Shown piece by piece: positions 24,801 to 37,442 of a stretch of DNA of 64,000 nt (positions are counted from its first letter, which is position 1; every line of letters starts with the position of its first letter). The stretch comes from Casuarina equisetifolia (taxonomy: Eukaryota; Streptophyta; Magnoliopsida; Fagales; Casuarinaceae): positions 7,254,001-7,318,000 of the forward strand of contig CM052355.1 in assembly GCA_028551475.1 (NCBI GenBank). The letters are read 5' to 3'. The notes under the pieces are model-generated. The model saw only the letters and a list, made by a program, of their open reading frames with translations. It was not told where the DNA came from and did no database searches. The position numbers and the translations under genes were made by a program.

Positions 24801-25328
24801 TTCCTGCTTTTTCTATTTCTTTTTTTTCCTTTTTACTTTTTTGATTCTCCACATAAAATTGAACAATGTTTCCCATTTTGGCTAGAAGAGCTAACGAAAA
24901 ATTGTTAGGTCATGTTTTAAATCCAATTTTAGCTAAAGCCTAATTAGAAAAAAAAAAATGAGCTTCCGATCAACCTGGTCAATTGTTCGAGGCTTGTTCT
25001 CCAAAAGCAGAACACAAGCGTAACTTCTACGAATATGGAGAGTTAAGTGCAAAGAACCAAAATTCAAAAGCATTTTTCTCATTTTTTTCCTTTTTTCTTT
25101 TTTTCTTTTCTAAGTTTATCAGCTTCTATTCCTGGTAAAGATAAAGAAATGATTAATGACCATGTCAATGTTGGCGTTTGTGTATGCATTTGTATCTTTA
25201 AGTAGGCGAAAAGCTTGACAACCAGCCGGTCCACAGCTACCCCAGAACACGGCAAAGGAGACAAAGAGGTGGTAAGTAAATGTGTTCCTAAAGGAATCAG
25301 AAGTGGATTTTTTAAGTCAAGGTGGTAA
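18860..25328. other. Long intergenic stretch, no gene recognised
   Basis: About 6.5 kb of AT-rich DNA. Open frames are short, overlap on both strands and match nothing I recognise. The only distinct structure is a (GGGAAA)n repeat at 23515-23537, inside otherwise unique sequence. Confidence 0.55.
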
Positions 25329-25577
25329 GTAAGCCGTGTTTATCTAGAATGTCAACGTGATCCTCGACTCAATGACATTGGAATTCCGGGGAAGTCCGAA
25401 AACAGGGTGTATGTATTAGGATGTTTCAAAGCTACAGACAAGCCTGGCAGTCCCGACTCTGCCACAGAGGTCGAGGACAAGAGATACCGGCGTTCTAGGG
25501 TTGTTCTCACTTCTGAGGAGGCCCCTAATTATATTGCTCCGACTGGTTCTGCTGAATCACATTTTCCACGGAGGTAG
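25329..25577 (+). pseudogene. Possible coding fragment without a start codon
   Basis: A frame of 82 codons is open from just after a TAA at 25326 to a TAG at 25575. It is less AT-rich than its surroundings and its composition is protein-like (DIGIPGKSENRVYVLG, then PGSPDSATEVEDKRYRRSRV and SEEAPNYIAPTG). It lacks a usable ATG, so it would have to be a 3' exon or a relic. I do not recognise the family. It could also be chance openness. Confidence 0.3.
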
Positions 25578-28500
25578 TTGATTAGGAAAGAAAGATTAGG
25601 TCCAAATCTCTGCTGTGCCGAAGCAGTGACAAACAAGCCTTGTGAAACATGCTCTTTGGAAGGTCCCGAAGATGGGGGGACTAGTCGAAGACATCTTGGA
25701 CTTTGCCTCCAGATCCTTCCTTAACAACTCGGAACGTACAATTTGCACGAAAAGCATGGACAGAAAATTGCTTGTAGTGTCAGCACATCAATAGCTGTAA
25801 TAGAGCTACCAATAATCATGTCTCTTTCATTAATTTCAGCGGGCTCCACAGAATCTCTGTGGGTCCCGGTCCCGTTCCCCAAACCGGCTTGAACGTGGAC
25901 TAACATGAGCAACAAATTCTAGGCCGGTGGTCACCCGAACGCACAAACCCGGGCCGTCCAACTGTGGAGAGGGCCATTTTAGGCAGTCAGTCTCGTGGCG
26001 GCGACCTTACGCCTCTACCTGTTCCCATTGCCGGTGGTTTCGTACAGCAAAGCGTCTGACTTTGGGGATACGTCATTGGGCTGAAAGAGGCATGTACGTA
26101 ATAGCATCCAGGCTTACGCGTCCGCGAGGAGTATAAGAACACGTTGTATTTCCAGTCAAATACTCAAACCCCAGAAAAAAGGTTGAACGAAAGCTTATAA
26201 TAAAGAATTAAAAGGAGGAAGATAAAGAGTTTTAGCCGTCGTTAAACTAGTAAGGAACGTCTTCCAACTGTCTGAAAGCTCCCTTTTCTATATAGTTTTA
26301 TTTTTTTGACATTTCTTTTGGTCAAAGTTTGATGGGAGTGGTCAATATTTAGCTATGACACTCAAATGGTGACGACCAAGTCTTCTTGCATTTTCTCCTT
26401 TTTCCCTTCGTCAAACCTCTGTTTCCTTCTTCTTTTCCTTCTTTCTTGCGACAAAGTTTTATTCAAATTCGAGTTTGTTGGGTTGGTGAGTTGCTGACAT
26501 GGTGACCGACTTTTATTTTGTCCGCTTCAGCGTTCTGAAAAAAAGAAAAAGAAAAAGAAAAAGAAAAAGAAAATCTCTCCATTCTACCGGAGAAGCAGAA
26601 AGGTCATGGCTAATCCGACTGAATGAGCCACGTTTGCAGGTTTTGATGACGTTTTCTATTCTCCGCGAAAATCGATCTGAAACTCTCTTGCTTTATCTGC
26701 TTTTTGGTAGCCCATTAAAGAAATGATTGAGCCCTGCTCAATAGCATGTGTGCGATTAATCTTCGCGAAGACTTTGAATGCTGCTCAAAACAAGGAATGA
26801 ACTTGAATATCTTTATGATACTTAATAATTTTCTCGCTTCCTAACTCCTGGGATTTTGAGATCCTTCGAGCTGTATTCTGAGGATCGCAAGTTTCATAGG
26901 CCGTGGGAAATAAATTAAGTACCACGTTGTGATTGTCTTCAGGGTATAAAATTGTCCACGCAACACAGACAGCCCAGCTTCGCAAGAATTTTTGTGTCGT
27001 TATACTAGTTCTTACAGATGAAAACTATACTTTTCTTCATTTTTTTTTTCTAGTCAGATGTTATCCTGATCACCAACTTTAATTCCGCGTTTCCAACTGC
27101 CCACATATATTTTTCCTGGTTCAGATTCGACCAACAAGTCCAAGGAAGAAAAAATACAGGGAACACAAATTTGGATTCAATATCTTGTGTGGGTATCCAA
27201 CACCCATTATGAGGAAACAGTTTCTGTCCCCGTTGCCCCCAGCTCTATCAGTGTCGGCTAATCGCGAAGTTTCTGCGAGGTTGCCGAGCAAAACGAATGC
27301 AATATCTTAGGTATGGTCGGTGCCGAATGATAAAACCTACAAGTTTGGTAGTTGTTTGATTCATTTCACAATATCTGTTTCTCATTTCGTTTCTGATCTT
27401 GACTGATAGCACAGATCAGAACCCACTGGCAGTCAAAGTGCACCCAAAATGTCACGCCAAATGATCAAATAAGTGCAATTATTTTAAGCGAATTTCTTTA
27501 ATAATTTGAATTTAGGTTTTACTTTTGAGAGCTAATTTTGTCAACGGTTTCACTGCAATGAAAAAGAATAAACAAGGCAAGGCCTTCTACTGTCAGGATG
27601 ATATTTAACGTTAAAGCATCATTGACTTTGTCAAAACCGGGATTACATACTCTCTAGTGTCCCCCACTATCTCCTTATCCATATCTCTCTTCTCCATTAC
27701 GAGTCTCTCTTCTCCCTTCTCTGTTATTAACGACGTCTGTCAAAATACGTGACGTACATTCTTTTCTAGGATTTTGAGAAAACCATGTTCTATAAACTAG
27801 TTAGATTCTCAGAACACAAGATTACAGGTATGGACTTAAACAAACAATTAAAAGGAAACAGAGATGCAAGCACGAAGTCGCTGTTTCTCTAAGAAGGGGA
27901 AATGTCCACACCGTAGGGCTTGCCACGTATCATTACGTAAAGCTCAACTCAAACAGGAAGGAGATGGAAACCACTTGGCCGAAGAGAATTATGGCAGGCT
28001 TTAAACTTGCTCAATGTTTTACATTCCAGCTATAGTAAGCAGCCCTCATCCACTTTTCTATAATGCCAATTACTTCCCTATCCCTTCCCCTTTTTGTGGA
28101 ATGAAATGCTTAAAATGAGTTAAACTCATGATTGTTTTTCTCCTTTCTTTACTCTTGGCCGAGGTTTTTATGAGCGATTTAATATCCTCTGGGTTCTGGC
28201 TGCCAATACATATTTTCCTGCCTATTCTGCAGAGGGGAAGGCTGTTTCAACACCGCTTTATGCCTCCACCAGAGCGTCCATCGCCCCCGGTATTGCCATG
28301 GGTTGCCATCACCTTGACCAATCTGCATTTAAGATTAAAGAATGACGGACACCAACTCCGACTTTGAAGAACAATATATTCTTACTCCATCGCATCAAGA
28401 ATTCTAACTGGGGAAAGGCGAATGCATCTCTGGTCCACAACCCCTCTTGCAAAGCAAGAGCCAAGTCTATCAGTCCATTCAACGTGGCTCATGAACCGAT

Positions 28501-28992
28501 TTAATCACCACTCTGCCACAAAGTTTAGTTCCACTTCTACCCAAAACACTTTGAAATCGGCAAATCAGACACTTACAAGATGAAGTCTTTACAAGTTTTA
28601 TGTGAGATCTAAACCCATAACCTTATCTTAATTAAAAACCTTTAGCCAATAGATTCGTTGGTGGTACATCGACAAGTCATTCATGGGACTTACTAGTTGA
28701 TGTGAGACGTGACCGCCCACGTGATATATTCCGACCACTATTAGTTGATACTGATGAGTAATGTTTTATGAATTATATAACAAGTAGATGAAAAGCTTAG
28801 GGCCATGATCCAAATTGAACCCTTGATATCTAATATCACTCACACTGTTGGGACCCATAGGATGCTTTTAGTCGATTGATTGATTGATTAATGGCTGTAA
28901 AGGGGCACATCTGTGAATTGATTGCCTAAGTTATTTCAAGAAATTTAAAAATTGACGTAATTATGAAAAGTACATAAAACATGCTGTTTTAT

Positions 28993-29025
<33 letters not shown>

Positions 29026-29611
29026 CAGATGGGTTTAGAATCTTGACTTAAAAAGAAGATGGGTTTTGGTTTTTTTTTTTTTTCTTAAGCTTTTTATTTA
29101 GTTTCCATTATATCCTTCCCTCTAAGATTGAACAGTGAGGTGAGTTGAACTTTTTAAATAAAATGATCATGATCAACGAGAAGGGCATGATAAGCAGCAC
29201 ACACACTAGCTCCACGGAAATTGAGGGAAGGGGTATTGACAAAAGATGAGTGTCCCCACTTTGTCCCACTACAACTTTAAAATGTGCCACTTTGGCGAGA
29301 ATGGGGATATGGTTGTCATTTTAGAGAAGATAAAGGAGCTACGTGTTATTGCGAAAATACATCACACTTTCTCTTCGGCTTCCTCACGCGGCGTTGTTTA
29401 CTAGGGACCCGCAACTCGCTTTGACTCGGCAGCCCATTTTGATTGATCCTCAGATTGGAATCTGAACCTTTCTTCGAATAAACATTAACAAAAACAATAA
29501 ACCTAAAAAAGGCCGTCAAAAACCACTGATTCACGAGGAGAAATTTTTGAAAACGTGTGGACGCCGATCTCCATGACGCCTGCTTCCTTTTCTCTCCTTC
29601 TTCCCCGCATT
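25578..29611. other. Intergenic DNA upstream of the lipoxygenase gene
   Basis: No gene recognised. It contains an (AAAAG)n tract at about 26537-26575 and a perfect CACGTG G-box at 28718-28723, about 0.9 kb before the LOX TATA box. It also contains a (TA)n microsatellite at about 28997-29024. The stretch at 25900-26130 is GC-richer with overlapping short frames, but nothing identifiable. Confidence 0.5.
28997..29024. repeat. (TA)n microsatellite
   Basis: About 14 TA dinucleotides follow TTTTATTAAA, upstream of the lipoxygenase promoter. Confidence 0.95.
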
Positions 29612-29617
29612 TATATA
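29612..29617 (+). promoter_or_regulatory. TATA box of the lipoxygenase gene
   Basis: TATATA in the context CATTTATATAGAGAGC lies 137-142 bases before the LOX start codon. This would give a 5' leader of roughly 110 bases. The leader is followed by an ATG in a good plant context (AAGATGGCA). Confidence 0.7.
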
Positions 29618-29753
29618 GAGAGCAAGATGCCTTTGCTCCTCAAAGCCAACGCTTACCAACTTCCTCTTTTGTTAACTGATCCTAGAAGCAGAAACAAGCC
29701 ATTAGAAACAGAGTTTTGACGGACAGGAAGACTGTTTCTGGGCCTAAAGCAAG

Positions 29754-32700
29754 ATGGCAATGGCTAAAGAGATCTTGGGGGCTTCTATGACAGAGAGGTC
29801 TTCACTTCTTTTCTCATCAGAAGTGTTTCTGAGCCATCGTTTCCAGAGGAAGCAGAACCGATTATTTGTTAACCCAATTTCGCTGCCTTCGGAGAAAAGG
29901 AGGGTGGTGCCTTTGAGGAAGGCTGTGACGGGGCCTGTGGCGGCTATCAGTGAGGATTTGGTAAAGGGCGTGTCTCTGCCGCTGTCCGCAGAGAAGGCCG
30001 AGAAGTTAAAGGTGAGAGCGGTGGTGACAATCAGGAAAAAGAACAAAGAGGACCTGAAGGATGCAATTGCGAGGCATTTGGATGCTTTCACTGACAGGAT
30101 AGGAAGAAATGTTGTTCTCCAACTTGTTAGCACTGAAATAGATCCGAGTAAGCCTACTTCTTTTTCTTGGTGTGTCCGACAAAATATAGATGGTTTGCTC
30201 AAACATGACCTTTAATTTTTGGCCGCCCCTAAATATTCATTATTCCGAGTAATTTCTTTCCCCTCTTCTGGGTTCTCAAATTTGAGATCAACTTCAGAAT
30301 TTTGCTACTAAAAACATCTTCCAATTGGATTTTCGTCAATCTGGGTTCTTTCCTGAGGTTAGTGCCATATTTCCTTTATGGTTTCCACTGAATTGGTTGT
30401 CTTTTGTGCGTTGCAGAAACTAAGTCTCCAAAGAAAAGCAATGAAGCTGGACTTCGGGACTGGTCAAAGAAATCAAACGCCAAAACTGAGAGGGTCAATT
30501 ACACTGCCGAATTTATTGTCAACTCTAGTTTCGGTGTGCCTGGAGCGATCACAGTTGACAACCGTCACCAAATGGAGTTCTTCTTGGAGACTATAACCAT
30601 TGAAGGATTTGCTTGTGGTCCAGTCCATTTCTTCTGTAACTCATGGGTGCAATCAAGGAAAGATCATCCTGCAAAGAGGATATTCTTCTCCAATATGGTA
30701 AATCTCTTCTTCTCCGAGACTTTTCTTTGGCTGAATCTCTGATTCTCTACTTCGCAAAAGATAAGAATCCTTTGTCTGAAACGCGAGTCAGATGTTTGAA
30801 ACGACGAAAAGGTTGACTACTGATTTCTTGCCTCTGACTTTATGCAAGGACGAAGAAGTTGAACAATTCAAGGCATGCTATTGTCGAATTTTCAACCTCA
30901 TTTTAGTCCCACCAAAAATGGGTTCCCATTTGTTAGCTGCTTCTATCCAATCCCTCCAGTTTTCTTAATTAGTGATAGCAGCGTTAGCGTGGGTCCTTAT
31001 TGGTGTTGAAGAAAATCTAGGCCATTTAAAAATCATCATTGTCAACTCAAAAAATGAAAGACAAAAAAAAAACAATTAAGAAAGAACAAATGGAGATCTT
31101 ACCTGGCATAAACTTTGGAGCTTTTCTGGTTGACGGTAGCCAAATATTTCCTTTTAATTTTCCATGAAAATGAACTTACCAACAACCATGACAGAATTAA
31201 TATTTTTTCGAGCATATTCAGCTCATCTAAAAACTGGGCTTTTTTAGTTATTATTTTCTGAATTTTTATGTTGAGTATTGAATCTCTTGTTGATAATAAT
31301 TTGTTGGGGCAGCCATATCTACCAAGCGAAACTCCCGCGGGGCTTAGATCCTTGAGAGAAAAGGAGCTCAGAGATATAAGGGGTGATTCGCAAGGAGTCA
31401 GAAAATTATCTGACAGGATCTACGACTTTGATGTGTACAATGATTTGGGAAATCCGGATAGGGGAGTCGAGTTCGCTCGCCCACCACTTGGGGGTGAAAA
31501 AATTCCGTATCCAAGACGTTGTCGCACCGGCCGCCCTCCGACTGACACTGGTTCGTGTCCTCCTTCCATTTTCCAACTTTTTAGGCACGCTTAGACTCGT
31601 GCATATGCTTCTATGCTCGTTTTTCTAATAAAAAAAACTTCCCTTCTTAATTAGCTTACTGGGAGTAACTTTAATTTTTACTATTGAATATTTTAATAAC
31701 CGAAAGTACTCTGGGTTGCATATGTTGCAGACATGCTTGCAGAAAGCAGGGTTGAGAAACCATTGCCAATTTACGTGCCTAGAGACGAACAATTTGAGGA
31801 GTCTAAGCAGGACACGTTTTCTGCCGGGAGGCTTAAAGCAGTGCTTCACAACTTAATACCATCCTTGAAAGCTAGCATCTCGGCTGATAACCACGAGTTC
31901 AAATGTTTATCAGAGATTGACAATCTCTACAGTGAAGGTGTCCTCCTTAAACTGGGGTTACAAGATGAACTCCTGAAGAAGCTCCCTTTGCCCAAGGTTG
32001 TCAGCAATATCCAGGAAACCAACAGGGGACTTATTAAATATGACACGCCCAAGATACTTTCCAGTGAGTATTACTTTTTAGTTTTTTTATCTTTTATTTT
32101 TTAAATTAGTCTGAGCTTTTCTTGGCTGCCAAAGAATTTGATGCTCGTCAATTCTGTCCGCAACACTCAGGAATAATGAATATGAAATTGTCTGAACCGT
32201 TCAGTGGCATTGCATATAAATTTAACCCTGCAACTAGCTCTTTGTTGCTTGTTGGATACAATGCTTACAATCCTGACATGTAATTCACTTCTGCAGAGGA
32301 CAGGTTTGCGTGGTTGCGAGATGATGAATTTGCCCGTCAAGCAATCGCAGGGATCAATCCAGTCAGTATTGAGAGGCTTAGGGAGTTCCCTCCTGTGAGC
32401 AAGCTTGATCCTGAAATCTATGGTCCCCAGCAGTCCGCACTCAGAGAAGAACATATTTTGGGCCATATCAATGGCATGACTGTACAACAGGTAAGACCCA
32501 TTCAGATTGTTATTAATTGTTGTAGTTGTTGTAAGCATCGCGTATAGATGCATAGTCCCGAGTCTAGTTGATATTCTGTTCTTCATCCTACTGATATTTT
32601 CCATTCTGCATTTGCAGGCACTGGAGGAAAACAAGCTATTTATAGTAGATTACCATGATGCTTACCTTCCATTTCTGGATAGGATAAATGCCCTGGATGG

Positions 32701-34162
32701 CCGTAAGGCTTATGCAACTAGAACCGTTTTTTTCTTGACCCATTTGGGGACGCTCAAGCCCGTTGCTATAGAACTCAGCCTTCCACCGTCAGGACCAAGT
32801 TCTCGATCAAAGCGCGTGGTTACCCCTCCTGTGGATGCGACTACCAACTGGTTGTGGCAGCTTGCCAAGGCTCACGTGTGCTCCAATGATGCCGGCGTGC
32901 ACCAGCTCGTTAACCACTGGTAACGATGATTTCCTGATAATATCGTATATTATTAACTTGAGTTTATTATGAAAACTATATTCATCCGATTGCATGCTTA
33001 TCATAGGTTGCGTACACACGCGAGCCTGGAGCCCTTTATATTGGCTGCGCACAGGCAAATGAGTGCAATGCATCCAGTGTTCAAGCTTTTGGACCCTCAC
33101 ATGCGATATACGTTAGAGATCAATGCCCTGGCCCGCCAGAGTTTGATCAATGCTGATGGTGTCATCGAGTCTTGCTTCACTCCTGGTCGCTATGCCATGG
33201 AGATTAGTGCCGCCGCATATAAAAGCTCCTGGCGCTTTGACATGGAAAACCTTCCAGCTGATCTTATTCGCAGGTATATATGAGTGACCGACGTATGAAT
33301 CTTATGAAACCCCATCTGTATGTTAATGCGGGGTGTTCTTGTGTTTTCTTTCTTTGGGTTTGTGTATGAATCTAACAAGGGGAGCTACTTGCATTTCCTG
33401 TTCAGGGGTATGGCAGTGCCTGACACAACTCAGCCACATGGTCTAAAGCTCCTAATAGAAGACTACCCATATGCCACCGATGGGCTGCTAATCTGGTCTG
33501 CAATTGAGAACTGGGTGCGTAGTTATGTGAACCGCTACTACCCAAATTCGGGCATAATTTGCAATGACAAAGAGCTACAAGCTTGGTACTTCGAGTCGAT
33601 CAATGTGGGGCATGCTGATCTTCGCCACGAAAGCTGGTGGCCCACATTGGACAACCCTGATGATCTAGTATCAGTCCTCACCACCCTCATCTGGCTAGCA
33701 TCAGCCCAACATGCTGCACTCAACTTTGGGCAGTACCCTTATGGTGGATATGTGCCAAACCGCCCACCCCTAATGCGAAGATTAATACCTGAAGAAAATG
33801 ATCCAGAGTATACGAGTTTCTTGGCTGACCCACAAAAACATTTCCTCTCAGCATTGCCCAGTGTGCTACAAGCAACAAAGTTCATGGCAGTAGTTGACAC
33901 TCTATCGACCCACTCGCCCGATGAGGAGTACATTGGGGAAAGACAACAACCATCAACTTGGACCGGTGACCCCGATATTGTTGAGGCGTTTTACGATTTC
34001 TCAGCGGAGATCAGACGGATAGAAAAGGAGATCGACCAGAGGAACCTTGATCCTAAGAACAGGAATCGATGTGGAGCCGGCGTGTTACCATATGAGCTCC
34101 TTGCGCCCAGCTCGGGCCCTGGCGTAACATGTAGAGGGGTACCAAATAGTGTGTCCATTTGA
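29754..34162 (+). CDS. Chloroplast 13-lipoxygenase (type 2 LOX)
   Basis: Eight exons: 29754-30147, 30417-30697, 31313-31550, 31731-32063, 32297-32490, 32618-32919, 33007-33273, 33406-34162. All junctions are GT-AG and the frame stays open for 921 aa, the usual size for plastid LOX. It dioxygenates linoleic and alpha-linolenic acid, the entry to jasmonates and C6 volatiles. The first 60-70 residues are Ser- and basic-rich, like a transit peptide, followed by a PLAT domain (about 85-220) and the LOX domain. Iron ligands are intact: His580, His585, His772, Asn776 and C-terminal Ile921. Cys637-Phe638 sits where 13-LOXs have Cys/Ser-Phe and 9-LOXs have Thr-Val. Wound or jasmonate induction is plausible (distal G-box) but inferred. 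Confidence 0.97.
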
Positions 34163-34333
34163 AAGGGAACTAGGAATGACTTCGATCTAGTCTATCCAAT
34201 TTAACATTTACTATTATATTTTTGAGGTGCACATGACCGTTCACCGGAAATTTGTATGTAGAGCATTGTGTGCACTTTATTAAATTAGGGTTTTGTACGT
34301 GTCTATAAAGCTCATTGGTACAACTTCCGCTGA

Positions 34334-34339
34334 AATAAA
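34334..34339 (+). terminator. Probable polyadenylation signal of the lipoxygenase gene
   Basis: AATAAA lies 172 bases after the stop codon, in an AT-rich stretch (GAAATAAATAAAG). Plant near-upstream elements are loose, so this is only the most likely one. Confidence 0.55.
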
Positions 34340-35918
34340 TAAAGTTAGTTTGTAAGGGTTCAAAATTTTTCATGAGATTCTTGTACTCCTTCTAATCTCT
34401 TGGTCCATGAAAGTAATACAAGGTAATTTATTAGATTGGTTATTGAAGTTTAAATTTGGATCATTGATTCCATTCTACAGAAGTTATACGTGGAAAGCTA
34501 ATGTCTCAAAATGGAAAAGAATAATTGATTTGAGGTTCAAACTTATTATGATGAGTTTCACTTTTCTAGCAGTGGCATACATATTCCGCATAGTGTAAGT
34601 AGATATTATTGGGTCATTCTAATCTATCCTCACTTTTTTTTTAAAAAAAAAAAAGAGTTTGGTAACTTTGTGTGGTAAGCAAATTCTAATGTGATTCCAC
34701 TTATTCCAGTAAGTTCTCTTGGGCCCTCCCTAGCAATTATGTGCAAGTTGATGAATAGATGTGCGTGTTTGTCTTGATGCATGCCTTTTTGGCGAGTAGT
34801 CGCATTCGAGAAGAAGACATTACTCTGGAACTCACTCATGCATTATTAAAATCAACAGGACATGCAACAAATTAGTGACAAAACAGAAGGAAGTCGAGGA
34901 TCAAGATAATAAGTTTAACATAATTGGATAAGGCTGCACTTATTTAAGGATAACAAGAACCATTTTTACTTTTTACAAATATAAAATAACAATTAGAATT
35001 CATAAGTAAAGAAACTACAATCTTTGCCAATTAAAAGGTCCTGATTTAGATCCATGGCAACAGATGCACGAGAAAAAGAGTTAGAAACAATAAGAAAATG
35101 GATCATTTTAATGTAAGAATTTGTTACGAGATTGTCTGTAAAAAAATGGAAAGTTCTTCTCAAATGTCAAAGATAAATGTTATAATTGTTATCCTCTCAG
35201 TCTAATTATAAAACATCAAAAGATACAAAAGCCTATTACATATCTTTTACATAAAGATATTTCTCAAGAAATTGGGGTACACTAATTTTAAAAATAAAAT
35301 AAAAAATCCACAAACGTAAAAGGGATTTACCATCCAAGAAAAAAGGACTAGGATTTTTAATGCTAGAATTCTAAAATTCTGATTCGATTGGATGAAGAAA
35401 TAAACGTGTGTTCTTGCATGGGCGTCCGATTGGTCTCTTTATGTTGTTCTTGGTCGTTTTGTTGAGTCGTGGGTCTGTCGTGCTGCAGTTGAGCGACTAT
35501 CTATATACTTTATTTCAGGTTTGAGTTAAGTTTCAGTCAGTTGTTCAGTATATCGTGAAGTCGTGTCCATTTCTATAGGCAGCAATTTTTGCTTCATTTT
35601 GTATTCCTCCAGTTTCAGGAGATTGGTTTTCTTCACTTTCCTTCTTTGTTCTGCAGTTTTTGTTCACTGTTCTTCAGTGTTCGTTCCCTGTTTTTACAGA
35701 TTACGTTCCCTGATCTACTTTCCTCTCTCCATTCTGGCCATATTTTAATCATAGGTCACAAGAAGAAAAAGAGTAGCCCCTCACAGTGAGAAGATTTTTC
35801 TCTCCAAAGGCCACCGACGCATTCTGTTGCTGCAGATTTTCCTCTCCAAAAGCCGACATCGAAATCTACTGCTTCATCCCGCAACGTCCTTATTGAGAGA
35901 GACTGGCAAAACACCATG
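34340..35918. other. Intergenic DNA between lipoxygenase and duplicated copy B
   Basis: AT-rich, no recognisable gene. At 35780-35880 a short CT-rich motif containing CCTCTCCAAA occurs twice around GCCGACATCG. The right end joins copy B of the segmental duplication. Confidence 0.5.
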
Positions 35919-37179
35919 ACAATTTATTCAACTCTCATTGATTAACGGGTACGAGCGATACACATGTCATTTATTTACACGAAAATTGGAGATGTGAAGT
36001 CAGCTTGGTTGCTTAGAATGTTTGACGTCTTCTCACATGATGTAAGTGGAACCGGAAAACACACTAAAGTGGAGGATATCTTTAGGCGATTCTGCTAATA
36101 TGAGTGATTAGTAGTGGTTGAAGAAAAGGACGTATATACGGAAATCTGCTGACTATGAAAGCCAGAATGCTGGTTATTGGCCACACATTCAAAAGTATGA
36201 TGATTTTGCCCATATGGATTTTGGTTTTGTCCCTTCAAAAAATCATATATTAGGTCAACTGCATTTTGTTATTTTATGATTTCCTCTTTGTGATCAGAAG
36301 AAAGAAAAAGAGAGACGGAGATTTGTGGCAGTATACACTTATGAACAAGTAACGATTCTCAACCTTTTTACCCAGCATCTACCCCATGAATTCGTTGGTG
36401 AATCTCAGACTTCACCTTCAATGTGACACCCATAATCAATGGAGTCAAATATATCCAAGAAATGGGTACCAGCAACTATAGACGATTTCTCATTTTTGTT
36501 ATCTTCGAGCCCTTCTATGGTCACTTTTCTCATACACTAGTTTACGCAATAAGGGCATCCAAAATTCTATTGTTCGCCCAAGGCTTCAGTCTAGCTCTAA
36601 TTTAGAACTTTCCTTTTTATTTTTTTCTCGACTGCGAACAATTAGAGCACTGCTTGCCTTTACTAACACTAGACATTTTCTTTTAGAAGATTGAAGACTG
36701 CTAAAATTATTTGCAAAAAAAAAAAAGAAAATTACCTATTAGGAATAAAACCAACCACTACAACCTTAGATTGCGACCTTAGTTTCGAAGAAAGCAATCC
36801 TCTCATTTTAGCTGCTAAAAGACTTCCTCCATTTTCTCGTGTAACTTTCGGGCTTGTACGTGGAAGAGAAAAGAAAGATGAAGGCATACATTATGCTTAC
36901 ATCATTGATGATCGCCTACGTTAGTGTTTCAGCTAAAATCTAACTAAATCCTAATTAAATAAAAATAGGCTCCAACTACCTTAAATTAATTTATAAAATA
37001 TCATCTAATAGACTCTCTATAATACAAACATACTGAATCAGGCTCAATAAATTTACATTTGTTACATTGAAGATATACTTTTTAAAGTTGACCTCCCCTA
37101 AAATTTTCGCTTACAAGCTTCTTCTAACCTCTTACCCACGAAAAGTCTTGTACTATGAATATTTCATCGAAAGCGCCAA

Positions 37180-37357
37180 AGCTGGTAGCTAATCAACAGC
37201 ATGCGCCACTAAGTTAATCAAAAATGGAATCCCAGGAAAACTATTGAACCAAAAATATTTCATCAAAGCGCCAAAGAAGTGGTAGCTAATCAACAGCACA
37301 CTCCACTAAATTAATCAAAAATGGAGACCCACGTAGACTCTCGCACTATAAATATTT
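37180..37357 (+). promoter_or_regulatory. Duplicated promoter module and TATA box before the P450 pseudogene
   Basis: Two modules, 37183-37270 and 37281-37357, share GGTAGCTAATCAACAGCA, a CCACTAA block, TTAATCAAAAATGGA and an AATATTTCATC end. TATAAATA at 37347-37354 occupies the same place as the TATA box of the intact gene. The proximal promoter therefore looks preserved although the coding part is broken. Confidence 0.7.
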
Positions 37358-37442
37358 CATCCCACGTTCACATCCACCAACACCAGCAGCCTCTTATCAC
37401 AACCAACATCGTCGAGGGGTTGTGAGAGCTCGGTCACTGCCA

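Noticed and set aside
25721..26136. Short frames on both strands in a GC-richer patch
   Set aside because: No recognisable motif, no start context and no consistent strand.
28128..28367. 79-codon frame with a hydrophobic N-terminus resembling a secreted peptide
   Set aside because: There is no clear leader, TATA box or conserved C-terminal motif; AT-rich DNA often gives such frames.
29744..30202. Long minus-strand frame opposite LOX exon 1
   Set aside because: It is the antisense shadow of a well-supported coding exon.
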